Positions 1-9,347 of a DNA stretch of 54,755 bases are shown piece by piece. Source of the stretch: Nitrososphaerota archaeon (lineage in GTDB: Archaea > Thermoproteota > Nitrososphaeria > Nitrososphaerales > Nitrosopumilaceae); contig VHBK01000005.1 of the NCBI GenBank assembly GCA_016872015.1, positions 1-54,755 of the forward strand, given 5' to 3'. Each line of letters opens with the position of its first letter. The first letter of the stretch is position 1. A program made the translations under genes and the position numbers. The notes under the pieces are model-generated. The model saw only the letters and a list, made by a program, of their open reading frames with translations, was not told the DNA's origin and made no database searches.

Positions 1-1
1 T

Positions 2-244
2 ATACTGAACTCAAACCCAAAATTGGTTATACATTTTGAGGTTGATTTTCCACACTCTCCGCTTATGGTAAAATCTTATTTCAAAATGAGGGACTATCAG
101 GATAACCTAGTTACAGAGTTAGAAAAACTTCAAACTGAAAATATGATAGAAATAATTCATAATGAAAAACTAAATTTCGCAATATCACCAGTTAATAGAT
201 TATCATGTATTGTGTGGAAACCAAAATCAGCCATAAGTAGTTAA
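2..244 (+). CDS. C-terminal end of an unidentified protein (cut by window edge)
   Basis: The reading frame is open from the first bases of the window to a TAA at 242-244, so this is probably the last 80 residues of a gene that starts outside. The ORF-track start at 23 is an internal TTG. Visible sequence has a basic/aromatic stretch (SYFKMRDYQ), a helical Glu/Lys-rich middle and ends in WKPKSAISS. I recognise no family. It ends convergently, 19 nt from the glycosyltransferase-like gene on the other strand, and may belong to the same surface-glycan region. Confidence 0.45.
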   Translation: MLNSNPKLVIHFEVDFPHSPLMVKSYFKMRDYQDNLVTELEKLQTENMIEIIHNEKLNFAISPVNRLSCIVWKPKSAISS

Positions 245-263
245 TCCTCAGGATGATGTTAAG

Positions 264-1769
264 TTATTTTTCTTTCAATAATTTGATTTTTCTTATGTGA
301 TCATCTGCTAGAACCTCTAGTAGTGGATAGTTTTTCTCCAAAAACGTCTTCATCTTGAGTTCTGGTATTTCTACATCCATCAGATTGTTGCCATAGAAAA
401 ACTCAACAGCAAGCTTTGCCATAAAGTCAGCATAGTCAAATTTGGAGATGTTTTTTACCAACAATGTAATGTATTTGTCCAAACTATCTGGCTCTATCTT
501 TTGAGATAGTGACTTTCTAATTAATTCAGGAAGATCATTCAAACTCTTCAATGTATGAACTGATGGCAAGAGTGAATAATTCAAATCAACAAACGTAATG
601 ACTGGTTTTCCATAACATGCAGCTTCAAAACCTGCCGTCCCAGCAATGGTAATGAGTAATGAACAATTCTTGTAGATCTCCTCATTTGAAAACTTTGGGT
701 GCAGGAGAACTACGTTTGGTATATTCATGATTTCTTTGTATTCTGATATGCTCCTCCATGCTCTAGCAACTTGCGCAGGGTGTTCCTTAACATATAATTT
801 GAAATCAATTGGTAATGATTTTGCTATCCATTTTATTGCCTCAATTTGGTTTGTGTAAAATGGGGCTGCGATCAACAACGATCTTTCTATTTCGGTGTGA
901 AGTGGGAGATACACAAACGGCTCTGTGTGTTTCATCCTCGTCTCGAGATTCTTATTGATGAATGATCCTCTAAATTTTGTTTTTAGGTAGTCATTTAAAT
1001 AATAAAAAAATACCTTGAGTTTGGTTCTGCCATAGTATGTGTAATGTGTTTTGATATTTCTGGAATCGGAATGTAAGAAGAACTCAATGGCAGCTTTTAT
1101 TGAACTAGACATGCCTGATCCTGGTTTGAGAATTTTACTGTCAAGCTGCTTTAAGAGATCAAATTTATGCAAGTAATTCTGAAGATCGTCAAAGTTTCGA
1201 TTTTTACTATCTATGTTGTTCAGGTCCTCAACAAGATCCAGCTTTGCGGGTTCTTGTGCAATCATACAGTGCTGCCCTAAGGTGGAATAGGTAAGAACTT
1301 GAACCTTGACACCCGAATTTCTGCACATCTGATAAAATAACTCTTGGTGGTGAAGGCTGGATATCTTGGTGAAAAAGAAATCAGGTTTAATCTCTTCTAA
1401 AATCCTGTCGAAGAATCTACACTCATCCTCTAGTATGCCTAAGATTTCCTCAGAGGAAAATTTATGAAAGTTGTTATAGTAAAGAAAAATTCTTTCATTC
1501 TGGACTAATTTCCAAAGATCTACTTTGTACTTATTCTCAAATTGTGCTAAGTATTCTAAATCTGGTTTGTCGGATTTTTTTTTGATATTGTCGTGAAAAA
1601 ACCACATCTTGTGAAAGTTCACAATCTTCTGATTCTGAAAAAAGATTTTGGGCCTCTCTGTAACTTCAACAATCCCGTATAACTCACACTCGTATTTTTT
1701 CTGGAATGCATATGAGAGGCAATAATGTGTATAGTCGTTTCCAAGCCAAAAAATAATCTTGTCCTTCAT
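264..1769 (-). CDS. Capsule polysaccharide-type glycosyltransferase
   Basis: About 501 residues. I see a GT-B-like C-terminal half with the motif YVKEHP (near residue 330) and a later GTAGFEAACYGKPVI nucleotide-sugar loop. These recall the capsule polysaccharide/surface carbohydrate family (KpsS/KpsC-like and CDP-glycerol transferase-like proteins). The likely role is transfer or processing of a surface polysaccharide sugar in the cytoplasm; donor and acceptor cannot be read from sequence. I prefer the start MKDKIIFWLGND, because the nine residues before it in the longest ORF (ending 1796) look uncoding. It is divergent from neuB, which fits a role in assembling a nonulosonic-acid-containing glycan, but that link is inference. 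Confidence 0.6.
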   Translation of the reverse strand: MKDKIIFWLGNDYTHYCLSYAFQKKYECELYGIVEVTERPKIFFQNQKIVNFHKMWFFHDNIKKKSDKPDLEYLAQFENKYKVDLWKLVQNERIFLYYNNFHKFSSEEILGILEDECRFFDRILEEIKPDFFFTKISSLHHQELFYQMCRNSGVKVQVLTYSTLGQHCMIAQEPAKLDLVEDLNNIDSKNRNFDDLQNYLHKFDLLKQLDSKILKPGSGMSSSIKAAIEFFLHSDSRNIKTHYTYYGRTKLKVFFYYLNDYLKTKFRGSFINKNLETRMKHTEPFVYLPLHTEIERSLLIAAPFYTNQIEAIKWIAKSLPIDFKLYVKEHPAQVARAWRSISEYKEIMNIPNVVLLHPKFSNEEIYKNCSLLITIAGTAGFEAACYGKPVITFVDLNYSLLPSVHTLKSLNDLPELIRKSLSQKIEPDSLDKYITLLVKNISKFDYADFMAKLAVEFFYGNNLMDVEIPELKMKTFLEKNYPLLEVLADDHIRKIKLLKEK

Positions 1770-2008
1770 CTGAATTACATGTTCGAAAATTATCATTTAA
1801 ATCTTTAAGATGTTGTTGACAAAAATTAATCACAAATTAATTTCACAATTGACTGCGTAGTTTGCTATTATTTATTCAACATGCGGGTATTGTGAATCGT
1901 TTGTCGAATACTAGTTGGAAAATCTTTTCTTTTCATTAAACTGTAAAACAGAAGCATCTAGGATTTTAATTATTACAAATTAATATAGCTGAGAAATATT
2001 TTTTCAAT

Positions 2009-3064
2009 ATGGAGTACAGCTTCAAAAATAAAATTGAAATTGATGGTACTGCCATAGGCCACGAACACCCTTGTTACATAATCGCAGAAATTGGAATAAA
2101 TCACAATGGTGATCTTCATGTAGCAAAACAACTCATAGATGTAGCCGCTGATGCTGGTGCAAACGCGGTAAAATTTCAAAAACGTAATTTGGAAAGTATA
2201 TACCAAAAAGAGATACTAGAAAATCCAACACTGGACAGTCAAGGCACTGAAATTCTGATTGATGTATTAAACGAGGTGGAATTCAATGAAGATGACTTTC
2301 AAGATATAGTGACATACTGTAGAGAAAAGAAGATCACATTTCTTTGTACTCCTTGGGATATTACTAGTGTTGATTTCTTGGAAAGACTTAACGTACCTGC
2401 CTACAAGATTGCGTCGGCTGATATGACAAACTTTCCATTACTTCGTTACATCTCAAAAACAAAAAAACCAATGATAATCTCTACGGGAATGTCAGATATG
2501 GACGAAATTGAAAGGACTGTGAACTTTGTAAAAAAGGAAAACGTTCCTTTTCTGTTATTGCATTGTAATAGCACGTACCCCTCTCCAGTCGAATTGTTGA
2601 ATCTGAATCTGATTCCCGTCTTAAGACAAAAATTTGATGTTCCAATAGGCTACAGCGGTCATGAATCTGCCATAGTTCCTTCGGTTGTAGCTGCAAACAT
2701 GGGTGCAGTAGTAATAGAACGACACATCACACTGGATAAAACAATGACTGGTTTGGATCAGGCGGCTTCCTTGGAACCGCAAGAACTAAAGACCCTAATC
2801 CAGTACATTCGTGAATCTGAAAAAGCAAAAGGCATTCCAATTAAAAAGATGACTAGAGGAGAAATATTACAAAGAGAGGTTTTGGGAAAAAGCATTGTGT
2901 GTTCTTCTGATATTAAAGAAGGCGAAATCTTTTCAGAAAATAATGTGGAAGTTAAAACCCCAGCAAGAGGATTATCACCGCAATATTACTATGAATTAAT
3001 TGGAAAAAAAGCCAAACGAGTGATAAAAAGAGGGGAGTATATCCAATTGGACGATCTTTTATGA
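2009..3064 (+). CDS. neuB: N-acylneuraminate (nonulosonic acid) synthase, NeuB/LegI/PseI family
   Basis: 351 residues, the usual family length. The N-terminal TIM barrel opens with the signature IIAEIGINHNGD and carries VKFQKR and the HCNSTYPSP strand; the last ~60 residues form the SAF (antifreeze-like) domain (GEILQREVLGKS...). The family condenses phosphoenolpyruvate with an N-acetylated hexosamine to make sialic, legionaminic or pseudaminic acid. It is first in a three-gene operon: its TGA overlaps the next ATG (ATGA). A CMP-sugar synthetase is encoded convergently downstream. Which nonulosonic acid is made cannot be decided from this gene; the neighbouring GDP-sugar dehydratase hints at a legionaminic-type route. 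Confidence 0.9.
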   Translation: MEYSFKNKIEIDGTAIGHEHPCYIIAEIGINHNGDLHVAKQLIDVAADAGANAVKFQKRNLESIYQKEILENPTLDSQGTEILIDVLNEVEFNEDDFQDIVTYCREKKITFLCTPWDITSVDFLERLNVPAYKIASADMTNFPLLRYISKTKKPMIISTGMSDMDEIERTVNFVKKENVPFLLLHCNSTYPSPVELLNLNLIPVLRQKFDVPIGYSGHESAIVPSVVAANMGAVVIERHITLDKTMTGLDQAASLEPQELKTLIQYIRESEKAKGIPIKKMTRGEILQREVLGKSIVCSSDIKEGEIFSENNVEVKTPARGLSPQYYYELIGKKAKRVIKRGEYIQLDDLL

Positions 3065-3882
3065 TTCTTGGGATGAAAGTAAGGAAGAAGGATCTAAATG
3101 ATATGCTTAAGTTTAACCCTAAAATACTTGAATTCCATTTTTCAGACAGTGATCTGAATCTTGAACTAGATAAAGATTTTAATCAAAAGCTAATTGTTCA
3201 TTGTTTTGAATATTTTGAAAGAAAGTTACTTGATATTGTTAGTCTGAAGGAAACTAATCAAGTCCATTCTAAAGAAAAGTCATTGGAATTAATACAAAAA
3301 GCAATTGATAAAACTATCTCACTTAACGATCATTTTCAAGGTGAACCTACTTTGATAGTTCATCCCGGGGGATACTCACTACACGAGTCTCCAAAATCTG
3401 ATGTTGATACGATGAAAGGCCTTGTAGTTGACTCCGTACGAAAACTGGATCTCAAAAATGTCGATTTTCTTCTGGAAAACATGCCGCCATATGCGTGGTT
3501 CTTTGGCGGACGTTGGAATAGCAATGTATTCCTTAGTGCAGATGATATGCTGACATACTGTAAGGAAACAGGCATGAATGTTTGTTATGATTTGTGTCAT
3601 TCTCATCTTTACTGTAACAAGAACCATCTGTCGGTCACCGATGAGCTGTTGAAAATTGAAAAACATGTACAGCATTTTCACTTATCCGACGCCGGTGGCG
3701 AAGACGGGGAAGGATTACAGTTTGGAGAGGGTGACATGCCATTTGAGAATGTAATCCCAATTCTTAATAAGCACCATGAAAAAAGCTTTGCAATAGAAGT
3801 CTGGAAAGGCCATGAACAGGGCGGAAAAGGTTTCGAAGAATTTTTAGATAAGGTGACTAAAGCAGGATTACTTATATCATGA
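3061..3882 (+). CDS. TIM-barrel sugar isomerase/endonuclease-IV-like protein
   Basis: 273 residues with the layout of xylose-isomerase-like/AP-endonuclease-2 TIM barrels: LIVHPGGYS (strand with metal His), LLENMPP (Glu ligand), CYDLCHSHL (Asp/His), HFHLSDAGGEDGE and a final AIEVWKG (Glu). These residues suggest a metal-dependent isomerase or epimerase acting on a sugar or sugar phosphate. It is coupled by ATGA to neuB upstream and to the dehydratase downstream, so it probably supplies or modifies an intermediate of the same nucleotide-sugar pathway. The substrate is unknown. DNA-repair endonuclease IV is a less likely reading given the operon. Confidence 0.7.
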   Translation: MILGMKVRKKDLNDMLKFNPKILEFHFSDSDLNLELDKDFNQKLIVHCFEYFERKLLDIVSLKETNQVHSKEKSLELIQKAIDKTISLNDHFQGEPTLIVHPGGYSLHESPKSDVDTMKGLVVDSVRKLDLKNVDFLLENMPPYAWFFGGRWNSNVFLSADDMLTYCKETGMNVCYDLCHSHLYCNKNHLSVTDELLKIEKHVQHFHLSDAGGEDGEGLQFGEGDMPFENVIPILNKHHEKSFAIEVWKGHEQGGKGFEEFLDKVTKAGLLIS

Positions 3883-4871
3883 AAAATGCTTTGATAATTG
3901 GAGTCACTGGTCAGGACGGATCTTATCTGGCAGACTTTCTTCTTAAAAAAAAATACAACGTATTTGGTACATTTAGAAGAACCAGTCACAAATGTTTTGA
4001 ACGAATTGAAGAAATGGGTAACTACGATAAAATTACGAGAATAAAGGCCGACCTTGCCGATTATTCATCAATCCAATCTGCCATCCGTCAATCTCAACCG
4101 GATGAAATCTACAATTTAGCTGCCCAGTCGTTTGTTGGAGTATCATTCCAACAACCAATCTTGACTGCAGACATAACTGGACTGGGTACATTACGCGTTT
4201 TAGATGCGGTGAAAGAAAACATTCCTGACGCAAAGTTCTATCAAGCCTCATCAAGCGAGATGTACGGGAATTATCTTGGCATTAAAAACGAAGACTCTTA
4301 TTTTAAACCTCGAAGTCCATATGGCGTAGCAAAAGTCTTTGCCCATCATATGACAAATCACTACAGAGAAGCTTACAACATATTTGCCTGCTGCGGCATT
4401 CTGTTTAATCACGAATCCCCTTTGCGTGGAATTGAGTTTGTCACAAGAAGAATAACTTGGAATCTTGCCCGAATAAAGTTTAAACAAATAAAAAAATTCA
4501 CACTTGGCAATGTTTCTGCTCGGAGAGACTGGGGGTTTGCTGGTGATTACGTCGAAGCCATGTGGTTAATGTTACAACAAAACAAGCCTGATGATTATGT
4601 GATTGCAACAGGAGAATCCCATTCCGTTGAAGAATTCCTTACATTAGCTACCGAATATGCCGGACTGGGCGATTGGCACGATGTTGTTGAAATCGATAAG
4701 TCAATTATGAGGCCCACTGACATCGATGAACTGATTGGAGATTCCTCGAAAGCACAAAAACAATTAGGCTGGAAACCAAAAATGACCTTTAAGCAACTAG
4801 TCAAAACTATGGTGGAACACGACATGAGCTACTTTAAAGCTGGCATGGATCAGTTTCATCTTCACAATTAA
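3879..4871 (+). CDS. gmd: GDP-mannose 4,6-dehydratase-like SDR enzyme
   Basis: 330 residues of an extended short-chain dehydrogenase. I see the Rossmann motif GVTGQDGSYL, NLAAQSFVG, the SSSEMYG strand, the catalytic YGVAK (YxxxK) and the C-terminal LGWKPKMTF that is typical of Gmd. The family converts GDP-mannose to GDP-4-keto-6-deoxymannose. A related enzyme (LegB) acts on GDP-GlcNAc in the Campylobacter legionaminic acid pathway, and with neuB in the same ATGA-coupled operon that alternative is attractive but unproven. No partner aminotransferase or reductase is seen in the window, so the rest of the route must be elsewhere. Confidence 0.85.
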   Translation: MKNALIIGVTGQDGSYLADFLLKKKYNVFGTFRRTSHKCFERIEEMGNYDKITRIKADLADYSSIQSAIRQSQPDEIYNLAAQSFVGVSFQQPILTADITGLGTLRVLDAVKENIPDAKFYQASSSEMYGNYLGIKNEDSYFKPRSPYGVAKVFAHHMTNHYREAYNIFACCGILFNHESPLRGIEFVTRRITWNLARIKFKQIKKFTLGNVSARRDWGFAGDYVEAMWLMLQQNKPDDYVIATGESHSVEEFLTLATEYAGLGDWHDVVEIDKSIMRPTDIDELIGDSSKAQKQLGWKPKMTFKQLVKTMVEHDMSYFKAGMDQFHLHN

Positions 4872-4879
4872 TCTAATTC

Positions 4880-5557
4880 TCATAGTATCTTCTTCATGAT
4901 ATGTTCAGCTTTTACAAGATCTTCCTTGGTGTCTATGTCGACTGACAATTCTGATGGCATTTCATAGATGCCTATCTTTCCAGAAATTCGACATTTACTT
5001 TTCTTGAATGCTTCGTATTTTGTAATGTAAATTGCACCATTTTCAATAAATTGGTTGTTGAATTGCTGCCGGTTTGGCCTTTTTTTTGGGTTATAGTTGA
5101 TTGGTGTGATTTCATTGTTTCTTTTTTTCCAAATAAAATAGTGTGAACTGTATGCGCTTAACATTGAATCATATTTGTATCTCAAAAATAGTGATATCGC
5201 TTCATCAATATGTCTAACAGTTCTTAGCGGCGATGTGTTCTGAAGTAATACAACTAGATCTGGAGTATACCTCTCCTTTCTCTTGAGATGTTTTAGACAG
5301 TGTACTATCGCTGATTCAATTGACGCTGAATCAGTTGATAGAGCTTTTGGTCTTTTAATCACCTCTGCTCCTTTCTCTATTGCTCTTTTGAGTATCTTGT
5401 CATCATCGGTTGAAACTATTGTCTTGTTAATCCATTTTGAATTTAATGAAGCCTCAATAGAATAATCAAGTAGATGTTTTCCGTTTATTATTTTTAGATT
5501 TTTCAGAGGTATTCCTTTGGACCCGCCTCTTGCAGGAATAATCGAAAGTATTTTCAC
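4880..5557 (-). CDS. neuA: CMP-N-acylneuraminate cytidylyltransferase
   Basis: 225 residues with the family signature IIPARGGSKGIPLKNLK at the N-terminus, LLQNTSPLRT in the middle, FIENGAIYIT and the metal-binding SVDIDTKEDL near the C-terminus. It activates the nonulosonic acid made by NeuB with CTP to form the CMP-sugar used by glycosyltransferases. It converges on the gmd-like gene with 8 nt between stops, so it is not in the same transcript although it serves the same pathway. The family also includes LegF and PseF, which cannot be told apart here. Confidence 0.9.
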   Translation of the reverse strand: MKILSIIPARGGSKGIPLKNLKIINGKHLLDYSIEASLNSKWINKTIVSTDDDKILKRAIEKGAEVIKRPKALSTDSASIESAIVHCLKHLKRKERYTPDLVVLLQNTSPLRTVRHIDEAISLFLRYKYDSMLSAYSSHYFIWKKRNNEITPINYNPKKRPNRQQFNNQFIENGAIYITKYEAFKKSKCRISGKIGIYEMPSELSVDIDTKEDLVKAEHIMKKIL

Positions 5558-5611
5558 ATCAATAATTAAAACAAAACATAGTTATCAACTTGCCTGATTT
5601 CTTCTAATTTG

Positions 5612-7255
5612 TTAGAAGAGTCCTTTTGCAGCTTCAGCAATGTCATCTTCAATTTTACCTGATGCTTTTGACCAATATGTTTTGACAAATTCATCGCTTA
5701 GCTTTGCGCGTAACTCTGAATCTGTTTCTGCTTCCTTAATCTCAGGCCAACGGTTTTTTGGAAACTTGATATACATTGCAAAAACATCACGCAGTCTTGT
5801 TATGTCTTTCTTGTCCCATTGCGGCATACTCAATAGACTCTCGCCAGAATTGCTGACTGCACATATTGTATCTGGATGTAAATATCCTTTTCTTACTGCA
5901 TATTCATGTAGTTCGGTGCCATGGAATGGAACAAATATTGAACAACTGGTATTATCAGAATTAAATTGTCGATTTAGCTCAATAGTATCAAAAGCCAGCT
6001 CTCTTGTCTCATCTGGAAATCCTATTATGTTATTTACACTAAACACAATTCCGAGTTTTTCGACTATTTTTATTTTCTTAATGGCATCTTCGTTTGTATA
6101 GTCTCGTTTAACAACATCTCTGCGAAATTTCTCATTACCATGCTCCATACCAAAAGTGATTCGATCTAAACCAACGTCTTTTAGTTGCCTGAATTTTCCT
6201 TCTTCTATGGTTTCAATTCTAGTTTGGCACCAAAATGGTAATTTTATGTGCGAATACATTTTGATAAATTCGTCGAATTCCTTATCCGTCCAAGCTAGAA
6301 AAGTATCTGCCCAAAAATAGATGTATTCTACATTGTGTTTTTTTATGTGATTTTCAATTTCTGTTTTTACTAACTCCATATTCTTTTTTCGGAAAAATGA
6401 TAGTCCCTTTGAAAAATCTCCTCCACCGTATAGTCTATTTTGAGCAGGAGAATTACAAAATGCACAAGTATATGGACAACCACGATGTGTTTCAACAGGT
6501 AACAAACGGCGAATTTTTCCACCCATTGGACGGTAGAATCTCTTCTCACCAAATAATCCTACATCTGTTACTGGTGGTAATTCGTTGATATCTACAGGCC
6601 TCGATACGCTGTTTTTCTTTATCGTTCCGTCTTTTTGTCGTATCCATAAATTTGTAGTATTGGAGTAATTCTCACCATTAGATATACAATTGGCCAAGTC
6701 AATGATCGTATTTTCACCTTCACCTACACATAACATGTCAACATTCGGATATTTCATGACAAGATCTGGAGCAAATGTAGGGAATACGCCTCCAAAAATA
6801 TTTTTAATTCCGCAATCTCGTGTCTGATCTATCAACTTCATGCCGCGCAAGAATGTTGTTTCTGTGCATGATACCGCTATTATGTCTGGTTCAAAATCAT
6901 TAATTGCTGCATAAAAATCAGCAACAGCAGATCTGGTGGTTTTCTTAAAATGTAAGTCGTCATCGTCCATGTCTAAAACAGGTCTGTGGGTTAGAGCCTT
7001 CTGATTCACAATATCGGAATCTTCAATTGCTAACTCGTCATCAAATTTGTAAAATGTAGTATCAAATAATCCTGTCTGATGTCCCTCATTTTTTAAAATC
7101 TGTGATAGTGTAGCTATTGATGGAGGAACTGTACTCATGCCTCGTTCATTTGGATATAGAAATAATATGCGAGCATCTCGTGTATTCGGTTTTCTTATTA
7201 CTTTAGATGTTAAGAAAGGATTCTCAACTTCGGCCAATTGAAGTTTGGGTGCCAC
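5612..7255 (-). CDS. B12-binding-domain radical SAM protein
   Basis: 547 residues, GTG start. The N-terminal ~200 residues resemble a cobalamin-binding Rossmann fold (ILFLYPNERGMSTVPPSIATLS, DIIAVSCTETTF, MLCVGEGENTI). The radical SAM barrel follows with the [4Fe-4S] motif RGCPYTCAFC (CX3CX2C). The Elp3/MiaB/NifB-type barrel continues through FGMEHGNEKFRRDV and IIGFPDET. Family members methylate or rearrange unreactive carbons, often in lipids, cofactors or surface metabolites. It sits between neuA and a sulfotransferase, which suggests glycan or lipid tailoring, but no substrate can be assigned. Confidence 0.8.
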   Translation of the reverse strand: MAPKLQLAEVENPFLTSKVIRKPNTRDARILFLYPNERGMSTVPPSIATLSQILKNEGHQTGLFDTTFYKFDDELAIEDSDIVNQKALTHRPVLDMDDDDLHFKKTTRSAVADFYAAINDFEPDIIAVSCTETTFLRGMKLIDQTRDCGIKNIFGGVFPTFAPDLVMKYPNVDMLCVGEGENTIIDLANCISNGENYSNTTNLWIRQKDGTIKKNSVSRPVDINELPPVTDVGLFGEKRFYRPMGGKIRRLLPVETHRGCPYTCAFCNSPAQNRLYGGGDFSKGLSFFRKKNMELVKTEIENHIKKHNVEYIYFWADTFLAWTDKEFDEFIKMYSHIKLPFWCQTRIETIEEGKFRQLKDVGLDRITFGMEHGNEKFRRDVVKRDYTNEDAIKKIKIVEKLGIVFSVNNIIGFPDETRELAFDTIELNRQFNSDNTSCSIFVPFHGTELHEYAVRKGYLHPDTICAVSNSGESLLSMPQWDKKDITRLRDVFAMYIKFPKNRWPEIKEAETDSELRAKLSDEFVKTYWSKASGKIEDDIAEAAKGLF

Positions 7256-7359
7256 AATAAAAGTTATTTTTTCATATTTATATACATAACAGATAATTTA
7301 TTCAACAAATTAGGAACAATCTTTCATATTGCTAACATTTTAATTTATTTATCGTATTA

Positions 7360-8229
7360 CTAATTAAAATCGGGCCAAGGAAGCTTTCTACCCAATAAAT
7401 CTTCCAAATCCTTAACATCTTGCTGAAAGATTTTCTTAAGACGTTCTCTTTGATATTTATTCATACTGGGTTTTTGAGATTCCTTGACAAAGAATCTCTC
7501 ACCTACTTTCTGTCTTGGTACGGTAGGAATTGTTTTTTGGACTATTTTTCTAAAAACAGAATTTTCTAATAGGCTTTTTGTTATGCTATTTCTGGGTTCC
7601 CGGAATGCACCCTTTGGCTGTTCACTGAATATGGTTGATTCATTAATATCTAGAAATTTCAGAATAGAGTTAATTGTTGGAATTATGTTTTTTATGTATT
7701 CTTCAAATATGACAATCTTAATTCTATCTTCTGGAAAAATCTTCTGAAATCTTTTAATGTGCTTTGTATAAAAACCCGCAATTAGGAGATTGTCTATGTG
7801 GAACTCATCTCTCTCAATTTGCTTTTCATCGACATCTAATATTTCGTCAAAACTACGAGACGCATTAAACTTCATAAATTTCAGAGAGTAATATTGCGAA
7901 TCAGTTATCTCAATTGGGTTGCGTAATGAAATAATTATCCTTGAATTCGGAAATTGGGTTCTAATGTCCTCTGCCGCATGTGGGCAATATAGATAAACCG
8001 GACTTGATTCTCCTGCGGCCTTATGATTTGTCGCCTTTTTGTACAGATCTAGGTATTTTTTTTTATCACTTATTATTTCTCTCTGATAATTTTCGGGTAT
8101 ATCCAATCTTGCAAAATAGTATGGTTCAAGATTTTCTGGCATAAACACCTGTGGGTGTTGCTTGAGATAGTAAGACATGTTGGTGGTGGCACTTTTTGGT
8201 GCACCAACAATAAAAAAATTGGGTTCCAA
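7360..8229 (-). CDS. PAPS-dependent sulfotransferase family protein
   Basis: 289 residues. The 5'-phosphosulfate-binding loop FIVGAPKSATTNMSYYL opens the protein and the 3'-phosphate-binding strand RIIISLRNPIEITDSQYYSL lies around residue 100, both hallmarks of the sulfotransferase fold. It would transfer sulfate from PAPS to a hydroxyl, most plausibly on a cell-surface glycan given the neighbours. Its start lies 15 nt downstream of the stop of the DPM1-like glycosyltransferase, in the same direction, suggesting one transcript. The acceptor is unknown. Basic C-terminus (RERLKKIFQQDVKDLEDLLGR) is typical of bacterial NDST-like members. Confidence 0.8.
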   Translation of the reverse strand: MEPNFFIVGAPKSATTNMSYYLKQHPQVFMPENLEPYYFARLDIPENYQREIISDKKKYLDLYKKATNHKAAGESSPVYLYCPHAAEDIRTQFPNSRIIISLRNPIEITDSQYYSLKFMKFNASRSFDEILDVDEKQIERDEFHIDNLLIAGFYTKHIKRFQKIFPEDRIKIVIFEEYIKNIIPTINSILKFLDINESTIFSEQPKGAFREPRNSITKSLLENSVFRKIVQKTIPTVPRQKVGERFFVKESQKPSMNKYQRERLKKIFQQDVKDLEDLLGRKLPWPDFN

Positions 8230-8244
8230 TTTGCTCTCTGATTA

Positions 8245-9123
8245 TTATTTGTGTTCTCTTATGACACTTATTATTGAATATAATATGATTGCAGTGATTA
8301 ACAATACAATTCCAACAATCACTCCTGCTATCCCAATCAATGCTATGTTTGTGATCAGCTCTCTCTCATTAACGAATACTTGTATTGCCCATATGCTAAA
8401 AGCTAGTCCTATAGTAAGAAGAATAATCCCCGGTATTCCATAAAATGGAAGTGGGCGTTCAATTGAAACATATTTCAGAGTACTTATAATCACAGATGAT
8501 CCGTGCGATATCGCATTATGGGTAGATGTTTCACCGTCATATCTGATGGTTATTGGAACTTCGGCAATTCGAAATTTGCTCTTTGCAGATTTAATCAAAA
8601 TTTCTGTAGATACGCCCATTCCATGCTCAGAGGGAATGATACTTTCTAGCACTTTTTTATTGTATGCTCTGAATCCACTTTGTGCATCTGTGATTTTTGA
8701 TCCTGTGGTAACATTAGTGAGACCAGTTATTGTTTTAATCCCGATTTTTCTATATCGTGGAACCATACTGTCATCGCCCATGAACCTCGAACCGATAGCA
8801 ATATCCGCTTCATCTCTGATCACTGGTTCTAATACAGCTTTGATATCCTCAAATCTATGTTGTCCATCTGCATCAAAAGTCACTAATGCATCGACTCCAA
8901 TCTCTCGCGCTTTAGAAAACAAACTCGAAATGGCTGCCCCGTAACCCATATTTTTTTGATGTACTATCGTGATCGCTCCTAATTCACTAGCAATCTTACT
9001 TGTAAGATCAGTAGAACCATCGTCACACACTATGACGTTTTTTGTAAGCTCTTTTAATTTGATTATTATTGATCCAATGTTCTTTTCCTCGTTGAAAGCA
9101 GGAAGACCTATTGCAAAATTCAA
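8245..9123 (-). CDS. Family 2 glycosyltransferase, polyprenyl-phosphate hexose synthase type
   Basis: 292 residues. The GT2 domain (about 1-220) shows GLPAFNEEKNI, VCDDGSTD, the metal-binding FDADGQH (DxD) and DAQSGFRAY, all typical of dolichol-phosphate mannose/glucose synthases. Two transmembrane helices follow (GIPGIILLTIGLAFSIWAIQV and IALIGIAGVIVGIVLLITAI). The enzyme probably makes a lipid-linked hexose at the inner face of the membrane for S-layer or lipid glycosylation. It is upstream of the sulfotransferase in the same direction. The 224-nt gap upstream (9124-9347) is AT-rich and shows nothing else that I can name. Confidence 0.85.
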   Translation of the reverse strand: MNFAIGLPAFNEEKNIGSIIIKLKELTKNVIVCDDGSTDLTSKIASELGAITIVHQKNMGYGAAISSLFSKAREIGVDALVTFDADGQHRFEDIKAVLEPVIRDEADIAIGSRFMGDDSMVPRYRKIGIKTITGLTNVTTGSKITDAQSGFRAYNKKVLESIIPSEHGMGVSTEILIKSAKSKFRIAEVPITIRYDGETSTHNAISHGSSVIISTLKYVSIERPLPFYGIPGIILLTIGLAFSIWAIQVFVNERELITNIALIGIAGVIVGIVLLITAIILYSIISVIREHK

Positions 9124-9347
9124 TTACATAGAATTTTTATTAATACAATGTTAAAAATGATTGTAATAAAATTATTTTCTTTTAAATATTGTTGTAGAGA
9201 TTTTTAAACACACTTCCACCAAGACTGGCATCGCAAAATCATTAAATTAAATACGAAAATCAAATACGTAGATCTTTCTATATCTTAACTGAAAGACAAC
9301 ATCAACTATACGTCATAATTGATATCTACAAAAATTAACAATCAGAT

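Noticed and set aside
8546-8944. 132-aa plus-strand ORF
   Set aside because: Antisense shadow of the GT2 glycosyltransferase, with no protein-like motif.
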